Numbered from the stretch's first letter, positions 1 to 9,488 are shown. The stretch: DNA of 64,000 nucleotides from Kribbella jiaozuonensis (GCF_005233875.1 NZ_SZPZ01000006.1:124001-188000); one strand, 5' to 3'. Translations and numbers: made by a program. The notes: a model not told the origin generated them from the letters alone.

Positions 1-117
1 GGTGACCTGCGGTCCAAGACCCAGGGCCGCGCGTCCTACTCGATGCAGTTCGATTCCTACGCCGAGGTTCCGAAGAACGTGGCGGAAGAGATCATCAAGA
101 AGGCCCGGGGCGAGTAA
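1..117 (+). CDS. fusA: Elongation factor G, C-terminal end (partial)
   Basis: The window opens inside this gene; only the last 38 codons and a TAA stop are present. The visible tail (RASYSMQFDSYAEVP, then VAEEIIKKARGE) matches the conserved end of domain V of EF-G, the GTPase that drives ribosomal translocation. It lies directly upstream of tuf, the usual end of the str operon (rpsL-rpsG-fusA-tuf). Confidence 0.93.
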   Translation, partial: GDLRSKTQGRASYSMQFDSYAEVPKNVAEEIIKKARGE

Positions 118-191
118 TCTCTCGCTCCTGACCACCACACCCCAAGCGCGTCGGCGTACGGCGTAGTCAACATTTATCTAGGAGGGCCCCA

Positions 192-1385
<1,194 letters not shown>

Positions 1386-1391
1386 TCACAC

Positions 1392-1433
1392 GAGGTCCGC
1401 GAGGGCTCGCACCACTGAGCCCCCGCGGACCTC
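1392..1433 (+). terminator. Terminator of the str operon, after tuf
   Basis: A 10-bp perfect stem (GAGGTCCGCG at 1392-1401 with CGCGGACCTC at 1424-1433) encloses a second 6-bp stem (GGGCTC/GAGCCC). It begins 7 nt after the tuf stop. Only a weak T-tract (TGCTTTG) follows, as is common in actinobacteria. Confidence 0.8.
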
Positions 1434-1441
1434 TGCTTTGC

Positions 1442-1476
1442 GCCTGATCCGGCGCTCAGGTGGTACCGGATCAGGC
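1442..1476. repeat. 11-bp perfect inverted repeat upstream of the S10 operon
   Basis: GCCTGATCCGG (1442-1452) and CCGGATCAGGC (1466-1476) are perfect inverted copies separated by 13 nt. They lie between the tuf terminator and the candidate rpsJ promoter, with no T-tract after them. This could be a second terminator or a protein-binding site; the sequence does not decide. Confidence 0.6.
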
Positions 1477-1490
1477 GGAAAGCCACCCGA

Positions 1491-1521
1491 TTGGCGTTTC
1501 GGCGCCGATCTCTGGCACAAT
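1491..1521 (+). promoter_or_regulatory. Candidate promoter of the S10 ribosomal operon
   Basis: TTGGCG (1491-1496) and CACAAT (1516-1521) are 19 nt apart inside the 373-nt gap between tuf and rpsJ. This implies a leader of about 230 nt before rpsJ. The leader contains a perfect 6-bp hairpin (CCAGAC-TGTC-GTCTGG, 1558-1573) and other GC-rich inverted repeats, which would suit ribosomal-protein autoregulation. Promoter and leader are inferred from sequence only. Nothing else is seen in the gap apart from the inverted repeat at 1442-1476. Confidence 0.45.
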
Positions 1522-1758
1522 ATTCAGGTTGCTCAGGCGAGGCCGCCGGGGCGCGCCCCAGACTGTCGTCTGGCTGGTGCGCCGGACCGGAGACCATGCC
1601 GAGGTTCGGTCCGAGACCGGGCCCCGATCACCATCCCAGGTCGAAGAAGCGGTGGGTCACGCGCGTGCCGCGCAGTATTGCACCGGTTTGGCGACACACC
1701 CGACCGCGGGGGTCGGAGCAACGCACCGAAAGACGATAGAGAAGGACGAAGCGAAGCG

Positions 1759-2067
1759 ATGGCGGGACAAAAGATCCGCATCCGGCTGAAGGCCTACGAC
1801 CACGAGGTCATCGACAGCTCGGCACGCAAGATTGTCGACACGGTGACGCGTACTGGTGCGAAGGTTGCTGGCCCGGTGCCGTTGCCGACGGAAAAGAACG
1901 TGTTCTGCGTCATCCGCTCGCCGCACAAGTACAAGGACAGCCGCGAGCACTTCGAGATGCGCACCCACAAGCGGCTCATCGACATCATCGACCCCACGCC
2001 GAAGACCGTCGACTCGCTGATGCGTCTCGACCTGCCGGCCGGTGTCGACATCGAGATCAAGCTCTGA
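1759..2067 (+). CDS. rpsJ: 30S ribosomal protein S10
   Basis: S10 is a 30S head protein and also the NusE antitermination factor. The 102-residue product starts MAGQKIRIRLKAYDHEVIDSSA, typical of actinobacterial S10. The reading frame stays open upstream, but the ATG at 1759 is preceded by a purine-rich stretch (AGAGAAGGACGAAGCG) and gives the family length. It is the first gene of the S10 operon. Confidence 0.98.
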   Translation: MAGQKIRIRLKAYDHEVIDSSARKIVDTVTRTGAKVAGPVPLPTEKNVFCVIRSPHKYKDSREHFEMRTHKRLIDIIDPTPKTVDSLMRLDLPAGVDIEIKL

Positions 2068-2083
2068 GGGACGCGAACAGCCA

Positions 2084-2740
2084 ATGAGCACTGTCAAGAA
2101 CACGCGCGGTCTGCTGGGCACCAAGCTCGGCATGACCCAGACCTGGGACGAGAACAACCGTGTCGTCCCCGTCACCGTGATCCAGGCCGGACCATGTGTC
2201 GTCACCGGTGTCCGCACGGCGGACCGGGACGGCTACGACGGCGTCCAGATCGCCTTCGGCGACATCGACCCCCGCAAGGTGACCAAGCCCCTGCGCGGCC
2301 ACTTCGACAAGGCCGGCGTGACGCCGCGGCGCCACCTGCTGGAGCTGCGCACCGCCGACGCCAGCGAGTACACGCTGGGCCAGGAGATCAAGGCCGAGGC
2401 CTTCGAGGCCGGTGAGCGGGTCGACGTTTCCGCGACCAGCAAGGGCAAGGGTTTCGCCGGTGTGATGAAGCGCCACGGCTTCCACGGCCTGCGCGCCACC
2501 CACGGTGTGCACAAGAAGCACCGTTCGCCGGGTTCCATCGGCGGCTGCGCCACCCCGGGCCGGGTCTTCAAGGGCCTGCGGATGGCCGGCCGGATGGGCG
2601 CCGAGCAGATCACCACGCAGAACATCAGCGTCCACGCGATCGACACCGAGCGCGGTCTGATCCTGCTCAAGGGCGCCGTACCCGGCCCCAAGGGCGGTCT
2701 GGTGCTGATCCGCAACGCCGCGAAGGGAGCTGCGAAGTGA
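2084..2740 (+). CDS. rplC: 50S ribosomal protein L3
   Basis: L3 is an early-assembly 50S protein whose extended loop reaches towards the peptidyl-transferase centre. The product has 218 residues. The ATG at 2084 was chosen over an in-frame ATG at 2042 because the latter lies inside rpsJ, and MSTVKNTRGLLGTKLGMTQ is the family N-terminus. The conserved central loop (HGFHGLRATHGVHKKHRSPG) is present. It overlaps rplD by 4 nt. Confidence 0.98.
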   Translation: MSTVKNTRGLLGTKLGMTQTWDENNRVVPVTVIQAGPCVVTGVRTADRDGYDGVQIAFGDIDPRKVTKPLRGHFDKAGVTPRRHLLELRTADASEYTLGQEIKAEAFEAGERVDVSATSKGKGFAGVMKRHGFHGLRATHGVHKKHRSPGSIGGCATPGRVFKGLRMAGRMGAEQITTQNISVHAIDTERGLILLKGAVPGPKGGLVLIRNAAKGAAK

Positions 2741-3429
2741 GCACCGTCGACGTCGTCGTCGTGAAGGGCGACAAGGTCAGCAAGAAGGGTTCCGCCGAGC
2801 TTCCGGCCGAGCTGTTCGACGTCCAGGTCAACGTGCCGCTGATCCACCAGGTCGTGGTGGCCCAGCTGGCAGCGGCCCGTCAGGGTACGGCCAAGGCGAA
2901 GAGCCGGGGCGAGGTGTCCGGCGGTGGCGCCAAGCCGTACCGCCAGAAGGGCACCGGTCGCGCCCGCCAGGGCTCGACCCGCGCGCCGCAGTTCACCGGT
3001 GGTGGCGTCGTCCACGGCCCGGTGCCGCGCGACTACAGCCAGCGGACCCCGAAGAAGATGATCGCCGCCGCGCTCCGCGGTTCGCTGTCGGACCGGGCCC
3101 GCGACGGCCGCGTGTTCGTCGTCGAGAGCTTCGTGGACGGCGACCAGCCTTCCACCAAGTCGGCGCTGAGTGTGCTGTCCCAGGTCACCGACCCGGGCAA
3201 GGCGCTGGTCGTGGTCGACCGCGCCGACGAGCTGACCTGGCTGAGCCTGCGCAACGTGCAGCACGTGCACCTGATCGCGGCCGACCAGCTCAACGCGTAC
3301 GACGTGCTGTGCAGCGACGCGGTCGTGTTCACCAAGAGCGCGCTCGACTCGTTCGTCGCCGGCGCGCCCAAGGGCAAGTCCGTCAAGGCCGTCGCGACGT
3401 CGACCGAGGCCGAGGAGGCAGAGGCATGA
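2737..3429 (+). CDS. rplD: 50S ribosomal protein L4
   Basis: L4 lines the exit tunnel and, in some bacteria, represses the S10 operon. The GTG start overlaps the rplC stop (GTGA), a sign of translational coupling. The product has 230 residues. The tunnel-loop region (GRARQGSTRAPQFTGGG) is conserved. The C-terminus has a short acidic tail (STEAEEAEA). Confidence 0.98.
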   Translation: MSTVDVVVVKGDKVSKKGSAELPAELFDVQVNVPLIHQVVVAQLAAARQGTAKAKSRGEVSGGGAKPYRQKGTGRARQGSTRAPQFTGGGVVHGPVPRDYSQRTPKKMIAAALRGSLSDRARDGRVFVVESFVDGDQPSTKSALSVLSQVTDPGKALVVVDRADELTWLSLRNVQHVHLIAADQLNAYDVLCSDAVVFTKSALDSFVAGAPKGKSVKAVATSTEAEEAEA

Positions 3430-3731
3430 GCCACGGAGTCAACAAGGACCCGCGTGACGTGCTGCGCCGGCCGGTCGTGAGCGAGAAGAGCTACGGCCTG
3501 CTGGACGAGCAGAAGTACACGTTCGAGGTCGACCCGACCGCCAACAAGACCGAGATCAAGCTCGCGGTCGAGAAGGTCTTCAAGGTCAAGGTCAGCGACG
3601 TCAACACCATCAACCGCAAGGGCAAGCGCCGCCGGACCCGGTCCGGTTTCGGCAAGCGCCCCGACACCAAGCGGGCGATCGTGACCCTCAAGGGTGACGA
3701 CCGCATCGACATCTTCGGAGGCCAGTCGTAA
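3426..3731 (+). CDS. rplW: 50S ribosomal protein L23
   Basis: L23 sits at the tunnel exit, where trigger factor and SRP dock. The 101-residue protein starts MSHGVNKDPRDVLRRPVVSEK; the ATG overlaps the rplD stop by 4 nt, which fixes the start. The conserved segment FEVDPTANKTEIK is visible. It overlaps rplB by one base. Confidence 0.98.
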   Translation: MSHGVNKDPRDVLRRPVVSEKSYGLLDEQKYTFEVDPTANKTEIKLAVEKVFKVKVSDVNTINRKGKRRRTRSGFGKRPDTKRAIVTLKGDDRIDIFGGQS

Positions 3732-4564
3732 TGGGGATCCGCAAGTACAAGCCGACGACGCCGGGCCGCCGTGGCTCGAGTGTGGCCGACTTCGTCGAGC
3801 TCACCCGTTCGACCCCCGAGAAGTCGCTGCTGCGTCCGCTGCCGAAGAAGGGCGGCCGGAACAACTCCGGCAAGATCACCACCCGGCACCACGGTGGCGG
3901 CCACAAGCGGGCCTACCGGCTGATCGACTTCAAGCGGTACGACAAGGACGGCGTGCCGGCGAAGGTCGCGCACATCGAGTACGACCCGAACCGGACCGCG
4001 CGGATCGCGCTGCTGCACTACGTGGACGGCGAGAAGCGCTACATCCTCGCCCCGTCGAACCTGCAGCAGGGCACGGTCGTCGAGAACGGCCCGGCCGCCG
4101 ACATCAAGATCGGCAACAACCTGCCGCTGCGCAACATCCCGGTCGGTTCCACCATCCACGCGGTCGAGCTGCGGCCGGGCGGTGGCGCCAAGATGGGCCG
4201 CTCCGCCGGTGCCAGCATCCAGCTGGTCGCGAAGGAAGGCCGGATGGCCACCCTGCGGATGCCGTCCGGCGAGGTCCGGATGGTCGACGTACGCTGCCGC
4301 GCCACCCTCGGTGAGGTCGGCAACGGCGAGCAGTCGAACATCAACTGGGGCAAGGCGGGCCGGATGCGCTGGAAGGGCAAGCGCCCGACCGTCCGCGGTG
4401 TCGCGATGAACCCGGTCGACCACCCGCACGGTGGTGGTGAGGGTAAGACCTCGGGTGGTCGCCACCCGGTGTCCCCGTGGGGTCAGCCTGAGGGCCGTAC
4501 CCGCACCCGCAAGGAAAGCGACCGCATGATCGTCCGGCGCCGCAAGGCCGGCAAGAAGCGCTGA
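3731..4564 (+). CDS. rplB: 50S ribosomal protein L2
   Basis: L2 is needed for subunit association and peptidyl-transferase activity. The length of 277 residues is normal. The signature MNPVDHPHGGGEGK near residue 220 contains the conserved functional His. The ATG overlaps the rplW stop (TAATG). Confidence 0.99.
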   Translation: MGIRKYKPTTPGRRGSSVADFVELTRSTPEKSLLRPLPKKGGRNNSGKITTRHHGGGHKRAYRLIDFKRYDKDGVPAKVAHIEYDPNRTARIALLHYVDGEKRYILAPSNLQQGTVVENGPAADIKIGNNLPLRNIPVGSTIHAVELRPGGGAKMGRSAGASIQLVAKEGRMATLRMPSGEVRMVDVRCRATLGEVGNGEQSNINWGKAGRMRWKGKRPTVRGVAMNPVDHPHGGGEGKTSGGRHPVSPWGQPEGRTRTRKESDRMIVRRRKAGKKR

Positions 4565-4579
4565 TAGGAGCCGGCCAGA

Positions 4580-4861
4580 ATGCCACGCAGCCTGAAGAAG
4601 GGCCCGTTCGTCGACCACCACCTCGCGAAGAAGGTGGAGGTGCAGAACGAGAAGGGCACCAAGAACGTCATCAAGACCTGGTCCCGCCGATCGATGATCG
4701 TGCCGGACATGATCGGCCACACGATTGCGGTGCACGACGGCCGCAAGCACGTGCCGGTGTTCGTGACGGACGCGATGGTCGGGCACAAGCTCGGCGAGTT
4801 CGCACCGACCCGGACGTTCAAGGGTCACGAGAAGGACGACCGGAAGTCACGGCGTCGCTGA
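4580..4861 (+). CDS. rpsS: 30S ribosomal protein S19
   Basis: S19 binds 16S rRNA in the 30S head together with S13. The 93-residue product starts MPRSLKKGPFVDHHL and keeps the conserved region around HDGRKHVPVFV. A GGAG Shine-Dalgarno lies 8 nt before the ATG. It is followed by 52 nt before rplV. Confidence 0.98.
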   Translation: MPRSLKKGPFVDHHLAKKVEVQNEKGTKNVIKTWSRRSMIVPDMIGHTIAVHDGRKHVPVFVTDAMVGHKLGEFAPTRTFKGHEKDDRKSRRR

Positions 4862-4913
4862 TCCTCAGGGACAGTGACGAAGCGAAAGCAACCTACGGAG
4901 AGATTCGAACATC

Positions 4914-5513
4914 ATGAGCGTTCAAGAGCGTAGGGCGATCAGCGCCCGTCGCGAGAGCCTGCTGGGCGACGAGCCCGGGGCCTTCGCGGTCGCGCGCTTC
5001 GTCCGCGTGACGCCGATGAAGGCGCGCCGCGTGGGTGATCTGGTGCGCGGTCTGGGCGTCGACGACGCACTCGCCACTCTGAAGTTCGCCCCGCAGGCCG
5101 CTGCCGCGACCGTGTACAAGGTCGTCGACAGCGCCGCGGCGAACGCCGAGGGCACCGAGCACCTGAGCCGGGCCGACCTGGTCGTGGCCAAGGTCCTCGT
5201 GGACGAGGGGCCGACGCTGAAGCGTCACCGCCCGCGTGCGCAGGGCCGGGCCACCCGGATCGACAAGCGGACCAGCCACATCACCATCGTGGTCACCCCG
5301 CGGGTCACCGACGAGCCGGTCGAGAAGGCCCCGGCCAAGAAGACGGCCGCCAAGAAGTCCGCGGACACCGCGGACACGGCGAAGAAGGCACCTGCCAAGA
5401 AGACGGCCAAGAAGGCCGCCGACAAGGCAGAGGCCGCCGAGAAGCCGGCCAAGAAGGCGACCGCCAAGAAGTCGGCCGCGAAGAAGGCCACCGCTGAGAA
5501 GAAGGAGTCCTGA
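4914..5513 (+). CDS. rplV: 50S ribosomal protein L22 with long Lys/Ala tail
   Basis: L22 spans the exit tunnel. At 199 residues it is far longer than the usual 110-130. The L22 fold ends with THITIVVTPRV near residue 130, and about 65 residues of PAKKTAAKKSA-type low-complexity sequence follow. The frame is open without a break and ends just before rpsC, so the tail is genuine. Such tails recur on L17 and several other proteins here, and resemble mycobacterial or nocardioid r-protein extensions. Confidence 0.97.
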   Translation: MSVQERRAISARRESLLGDEPGAFAVARFVRVTPMKARRVGDLVRGLGVDDALATLKFAPQAAAATVYKVVDSAAANAEGTEHLSRADLVVAKVLVDEGPTLKRHRPRAQGRATRIDKRTSHITIVVTPRVTDEPVEKAPAKKTAAKKSADTADTAKKAPAKKTAKKAADKAEAAEKPAKKATAKKSAAKKATAEKKES

Positions 5514-5514
5514 C

Positions 5515-6378
5515 GTGGGACAGAAGGTTAACCCGCACGGGTTCCGTCTCGGCATCAGCACCGACCACAAGAGCCGTTGGTACGCCGACAAGCTGTACAA
5601 GGACTACGTGGGCGAGGACGTCAAGATCCGTCGCCTGCTGAGCAAGGGCATGGAGCGCGCCGGCATCTCCCGCGTGGAGATCGAGCGCACCCGTGACCGG
5701 GTCCGGGTCGACATCCACACCGCCCGTCCGGGCATCGTGATCGGCCGCCGTGGCGCCGAGGCGGACCGCATCCGCGGATCGCTGGAGGAGCTCACCGGCA
5801 AGCAGGTGCAGCTGAACATCCTCGAGGTGAAGAACTCCGAGGTCGACGCCCAGCTGGTCGCACAGGGTGTGGCCGAGCAGCTGTCCGGTCGCGTGGCGTT
5901 CCGTCGCGCGATGCGCAAGGCGATGCAGACCACCATGCGTGGCGGCGCCCTGGGCATCCGGATCCAGTGCTCCGGCCGGCTCGGTGGCGCGGAGATGTCG
6001 CGGTCGGAGTTCTACCGCGAGGGCCGCGTCCCGCTGCACACGCTGCGGGCCGACATCGACTACGGCTTCTACGAGGCCCGGACGACCTTCGGCCGGATCG
6101 GCGTGAAGGTCTGGATCTACAAGGGCGACGTCGCCGGTACCCGCGCCGAGCGGGAGGCGCAGGCTGCTGCCCGCGCCGCCACCCAGCAGCGTGGCCGTCC
6201 GGCCCGTCGTGACGGTGGCGACCGCGGCGACCGTGGTGGTCGCGGTGGAGACCGTGGCGGCCGTGGTGGCCGTGGCGACGACCGTCGGGACAACGCGCGC
6301 AACACCAACGCGGCTCCGGCCGCCGAGGCTGCGCCGGCTGCCGACAAGGCCGCCGAGACGACCGGAACGGAGAGCTGA
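5515..6378 (+). CDS. rpsC: 30S ribosomal protein S3 with RGG-rich tail
   Basis: S3 forms part of the mRNA entry helicase site. The GTG at 5515, 1 nt after the rplV stop, gives MGQKVNPHGFRLGI, the family N-terminus; the frame is open further upstream but inside rplV. The product is 287 residues. After the KH and C-terminal domains comes a glycine/arginine/aspartate repeat tail (about residues 225-262, RGDRGGRGGDRGG-like), then an Ala/Glu-rich end. Confidence 0.98.
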   Translation: MGQKVNPHGFRLGISTDHKSRWYADKLYKDYVGEDVKIRRLLSKGMERAGISRVEIERTRDRVRVDIHTARPGIVIGRRGAEADRIRGSLEELTGKQVQLNILEVKNSEVDAQLVAQGVAEQLSGRVAFRRAMRKAMQTTMRGGALGIRIQCSGRLGGAEMSRSEFYREGRVPLHTLRADIDYGFYEARTTFGRIGVKVWIYKGDVAGTRAEREAQAAARAATQQRGRPARRDGGDRGDRGGRGGDRGGRGGRGDDRRDNARNTNAAPAAEAAPAADKAAETTGTES

Positions 6379-6381
6379 CCG

Positions 6382-6801
6382 ATGCTCATCCCCCGCAGGG
6401 TCAAGCACCGCAAGCAGCACCACCCCAAGCGCACCGGCGCTGCCAAGGGTGGTACGACGCTGGCCTTCGGTGACTTCGGCATCCAGGCGCTGGAGAGCCA
6501 CTACGTCACCAACCGGCAGATCGAGGCCGCGCGTATCGCGATGACCCGGCACATCAAGCGTGGCGGCAAGGTGTGGATCAACATCTACCCGGACCGTCCG
6601 CTGACCAAGAAGCCTGCCGAGACCCGGATGGGTTCCGGTAAGGGTTCGCCGGAGTGGTGGATCGCCAACGTCAAGGCCGGTCGCGTGCTGTTCGAGCTCT
6701 CCGGCGTACCGGAGGACATCGCTCGCGAGGCCATGCGCCGCGCGATCCACAAGTTGCCGATGAAGTGCCGCTTCATCTCCCGAGAGGCAGGTGAGAACTG
6801 A
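6382..6801 (+). CDS. rplP: 50S ribosomal protein L16
   Basis: L16 contacts A-site tRNA and 5S rRNA near the central protuberance. The product is 139 residues, starts MLIPRRVKHRKQHHPKR and has the conserved GSGKGSPEWWIANVK segment. It starts 3 nt after rpsC and overlaps rpmC by one base. Confidence 0.98.
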   Translation: MLIPRRVKHRKQHHPKRTGAAKGGTTLAFGDFGIQALESHYVTNRQIEAARIAMTRHIKRGGKVWINIYPDRPLTKKPAETRMGSGKGSPEWWIANVKAGRVLFELSGVPEDIAREAMRRAIHKLPMKCRFISREAGEN

Positions 6802-7085
6802 TGGCTACCCTGACCGCCGCTGAACTGCGGAACCTCGGACGGGACGAGCTGATGACCAAGCTCGGTGAAGCCAAGGAGGAGTTGTTCAACCTCCGGTTCC
6901 AGGCTGCCACGGGCCAGCTGGAGTCCCACGGCCGGCTGCGCGCCGTCCGCAAGGACATCGCCCGCATCTACACGGTGCTGTCCGAGCGTGCGCTCGGGAT
7001 CACCGAGGAGGTCGACGCCCCGGTTGCCGAGGCCGAGGCCGAGGCCGACGAGCCTGCGGACGACAGTGAGAAGGCCAACGCATGA
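6801..7085 (+). CDS. rpmC: 50S ribosomal protein L29 with acidic tail
   Basis: L29 lies at the tunnel exit next to L23. The helical-hairpin core (TAAELRNLGRDELMTKL to IARIYTVLSER) covers about 65 residues. About 28 residues rich in Glu, Ala and Asp follow, giving 94 residues where the family norm is 65-80. The ATG overlaps the rplP stop by one base, and the 3' end overlaps rpsQ by 4 nt. Confidence 0.96.
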   Translation: MATLTAAELRNLGRDELMTKLGEAKEELFNLRFQAATGQLESHGRLRAVRKDIARIYTVLSERALGITEEVDAPVAEAEAEADEPADDSEKANA

Positions 7086-7378
7086 CCGAGAACGCGAAGG
7101 ACGAGACCGTGAGCACGACCACCGAGGCGCGAGGCCGCCGGAAGACCCGTGAGGGTCTGGTGCTGAGCGACAAGATGGACAAGACCGTCACCGTCGAGGT
7201 CGAGGACCGGGTCAAGCACAAGCTGTACGGCAAGGTCATCCGGCGGACGAGCAAGCTCAAGGCGCACGACGAGCAGAACGCCGCCGGCATCGGCGACCGT
7301 GTCCTCCTGATGGAGACCCGGCCGCTGTCGGCGACCAAGCGCTGGCGCGTCGTCGAGATTCTCGAGAAGGCCAAGTAG
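7082..7378 (+). CDS. rpsQ: 30S ribosomal protein S17
   Basis: S17 is a primary 16S rRNA-binding protein of the 30S body. The product has 98 residues. The core motifs (GLVLSDKMDKTVTVEVED and GDRVLLMETRPLS) are intact, with a short extra N-terminus of about 20 residues. It is the last gene of the S10 operon by convention; the 92-nt gap that follows holds a possible promoter for the spc genes. Confidence 0.98.
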   Translation: MTENAKDETVSTTTEARGRRKTREGLVLSDKMDKTVTVEVEDRVKHKLYGKVIRRTSKLKAHDEQNAAGIGDRVLLMETRPLSATKRWRVVEILEKAK

Positions 7379-7387
7379 TTCCGGTCG

Positions 7388-7416
7388 TTGCGATCGGCAA
7401 CCAATCGAAATTATTC
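7388..7416 (+). promoter_or_regulatory. Possible promoter of the spc operon
   Basis: TTGCGA (7388-7393) and TTATTC (7411-7416) are separated by exactly 17 nt, in a locally AT-richer stretch between rpsQ and rplN. The hexamers are imperfect and no mapped start site is known, so this is a suggestion only. The rplN ATG lies 54 nt downstream with an AGGAG site at 7460-7464. Confidence 0.4.
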
Positions 7417-7470
7417 GTTCCGCAAGGCTCACGTGAGTGAGAACCAGCGAGACAACCAGGAGATCAACAG

Positions 7471-7839
7471 ATGATCCAGCAGGAGTCGCGACTGAAGGTC
7501 GCCGACAACACGGGTGCCAAGGAGATCTTGTGCATCCGCGTTCTCGGTGGCTCCGGTCGGCGCTACGCCGGTGTCGGTGACACGATCGTCGCCACCGTCA
7601 AGGACGCGATCCCCGGCGGCGGTGTGAAGAAGGGTGACGTCGTGAAGGCGGTCGTCGTGCGGACCGTGAAGGAGCGCCGGCGTCCGGACGGCTCCTACAT
7701 CCGCTTCGACGAGAACGCCGCGGTGATCCTGAAGGCCGACGGCGAGCCGCGCGGCACCCGTATCTTCGGGCCGGTCGGCCGGGAGCTGCGGGAGAAGCGC
7801 TTCATGAAGATCATCTCGCTCGCGCCGGAGGTGCTCTGA
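7471..7839 (+). CDS. rplN: 50S ribosomal protein L14
   Basis: L14 forms intersubunit bridges with the 30S. The 122-residue length is exactly that of the family. MIQQESRLKVADNTGAKEI at the start and GPVGRELREKRFMKIISLAPEVL near the end are diagnostic. It is the first gene of the spc operon, 1 nt before rplX. Confidence 0.99.
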   Translation: MIQQESRLKVADNTGAKEILCIRVLGGSGRRYAGVGDTIVATVKDAIPGGGVKKGDVVKAVVVRTVKERRRPDGSYIRFDENAAVILKADGEPRGTRIFGPVGRELREKRFMKIISLAPEVL

Positions 7840-7840
7840 G

Positions 7841-8230
7841 ATGGCCCAGCAGAAGAAGCTGCACGTGAAGAAGGGCGATCAGGTCCGTGTGATCGCCGGT
7901 AAGTCCAAGGGCCTCGAGGGCAAGATCATCCAGGTCTTCCCCGACGACGAGAAGGTCATCGTCGAGGGCGTCAACCGGGTGAAGAAGCACACCAAGGTGC
8001 AGCAGGCCCAGCGCGGCGGCACCACCGGTGGCATCGTCACCCAGGAGGCCCCGATCCACGTCTCGAACGTGGCGCTTCTGGTCGAGGTCGAGAAGGACGG
8101 CAAGAAGCAGAAGGTGACCACGCGCGTCGGCTACAACCGTGTCGAGGTGCAGAAGCGCCGTCCGGACGGTTCGACGTACACCGGTTTCCGGAGCGTCCGG
8201 ATCGCCCGGCGTACCGGCGAGGAGATCTGA
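7841..8230 (+). CDS. rplX: 50S ribosomal protein L24
   Basis: L24 is an assembly initiator of the 50S subunit. The KOW motif (KKGDQVRVIAGKSKGLEGK) is near residue 10. At 129 residues it is longer than the common 105, because of a C-terminal stretch ending in TGFRSVRIARRTGEEI. It overlaps rplE by one base. Confidence 0.97.
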   Translation: MAQQKKLHVKKGDQVRVIAGKSKGLEGKIIQVFPDDEKVIVEGVNRVKKHTKVQQAQRGGTTGGIVTQEAPIHVSNVALLVEVEKDGKKQKVTTRVGYNRVEVQKRRPDGSTYTGFRSVRIARRTGEEI

Positions 8231-8802
8231 TGAGCACCGCAGTAACCGAGACCAAGGTCCTGCCGCGGCTGAAGACGAAGTACCGCGAGGAGATCGTCGG
8301 AAAGCTGCAGGACGAGTTCAAGTACGCCAACGTCATGCAGGTGCCCGGGCTCACCAAGATCGTGGTGAACATGGGTGTCGGCGAGGCGGCGCGTGACTCC
8401 AAGCTGATCGAGGGCGCGGTGAAGGACCTGGCCGCGATCACCGGCCAGAAGGCCCAGGTCACCAAGGCCCGCAAGTCGATCGCGCAGTTCAAGCTGCGCG
8501 AGGGGATGCCGATCGGCGCCCACGTGACGCTGCGCGGCGACCGGATGTGGGAGTTCCTGGACCGGCTGCTGGCGCTCGCGCTGCCCCGGATCCGCGACTT
8601 CCGCGGCCTGTCCCCGAAGCAGTTCGACGGGACCGGGAACTACACCTTCGGTCTGACCGAGCAGGTGATGTTCCACGAGATCAACCAGGACCGCATCGAC
8701 CGGGTCCGGGGTATGGACATCACCGTGGTGACCACCGCGAAGAACGACGACGAGGGTCGGGCCCTGCTGCGGGCGCTCGGCTTCCCGTTCAAGGAGAACT
8801 GA
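8230..8802 (+). CDS. rplE: 50S ribosomal protein L5
   Basis: L5 binds 5S rRNA in the central protuberance. The product has 190 residues. The motifs VPGLTKIVVNMGVGEA and FRGLSPKQFDGTGNYTFGL are typical. The ATG overlaps the rplX stop (TGATG), and 1 nt separates its stop from rpsN. Confidence 0.98.
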   Translation: MSTAVTETKVLPRLKTKYREEIVGKLQDEFKYANVMQVPGLTKIVVNMGVGEAARDSKLIEGAVKDLAAITGQKAQVTKARKSIAQFKLREGMPIGAHVTLRGDRMWEFLDRLLALALPRIRDFRGLSPKQFDGTGNYTFGLTEQVMFHEINQDRIDRVRGMDITVVTTAKNDDEGRALLRALGFPFKEN

Positions 8803-8803
8803 C

Positions 8804-8989
8804 GTGGCGAAGACAGCACTCAAGGTCAAGCAGGCCCGGAAGCCGAAGTTCGCGGTGCGTGGCTACACGCGCTGCCAGCGCTGCGGCCGGCCGAAGGCGG
8901 TCTTCCGCAAGTTCGGCCTGTGCCGGATCTGCCTGCGGGAGATGGCGCACCGGGGCGAGCTGCCCGGTGTGACCAAGTCCAGCTGGTGA
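8804..8989 (+). CDS. rpsN: 30S ribosomal protein S14, zinc-binding type (uS14 type Z)
   Basis: This is the short 61-residue S14 with a zinc ribbon: CQRC near residue 24 and CRIC near residue 40. The zinc-independent paralogue, if the organism has one, is not in this window. The GTG start 1 nt after rplE gives MAKTALKVKQARKPKF. Carrying the zinc form in the spc operon is normal for actinobacteria. Confidence 0.97.
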   Translation: MAKTALKVKQARKPKFAVRGYTRCQRCGRPKAVFRKFGLCRICLREMAHRGELPGVTKSSW

Positions 8990-9080
8990 CCGTCTCCACC
9001 CCCGAACTTCTCCCTACTCACCATCTAGTCACCGTAGGTCGCCGAACGGCGAAACCACGGCGGGAAAGAGGCCCCAGGCC

Positions 9081-9488
9081 ATGACGATGACCGACCCGAT
9101 CGCAGACATGTTGACGCGTCTGCGGAACGCCAACCAGGCGTACCACGAGTCGACCGCGATGCCGTACAGCAAGATCAAGCAGGGTATCGCCGACATTCTC
9201 CAGCAGGAGGGCTACATCGCCTCCTACAAGGTGGAGGAGCCCAAGGAGGGTGCCGTCGGCAAGACCCTCATCGTGGACCTCAAGTTCGGCCCGAGCCGGG
9301 AGCGCTCCATTGCGGGCGTCCGCCGGATCAGCAAGCCGGGCCTGCGGGTCTACGCGAAGTCGACCAGCCTGCCCAAGGTCCTCGGTGGCCTGGGCGTCGC
9401 GATCATCTCGACGTCCCAGGGACTGCTGACCGACCGTCAGGCAAAGAACAAGGGCGTCGGCGGGGAAGTCCTCGCCTACGTCTGGTGA
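9081..9488 (+). CDS. rpsH: 30S ribosomal protein S8
   Basis: S8 is a central-domain 16S rRNA binder. The product has 135 residues, starts MTMTDPIADMLTRLRNANQA and ends GVGGEVLAYVW. The 91-nt gap before it contains a small hairpin (TCGCC-GAAC-GGCGA) and no clear promoter. Confidence 0.98.
   Translation: MTMTDPIADMLTRLRNANQAYHESTAMPYSKIKQGIADILQQEGYIASYKVEEPKEGAVGKTLIVDLKFGPSRERSIAGVRRISKPGLRVYAKSTSLPKVLGGLGVAIISTSQGLLTDRQAKNKGVGGEVLAYVW

Noticed and set aside
3491..4828. 445-codon minus-strand frame over rplW, rplB and rpsS
   Set aside because: Antisense shadow of conserved genes with no recognisable motif or ribosome-binding site.
4914..6378. Frameshift suspected in the long tails of L22 and S3
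   Set aside because: Both tails are open, compositionally consistent and end right at the next start codon, so they are genuine extensions.
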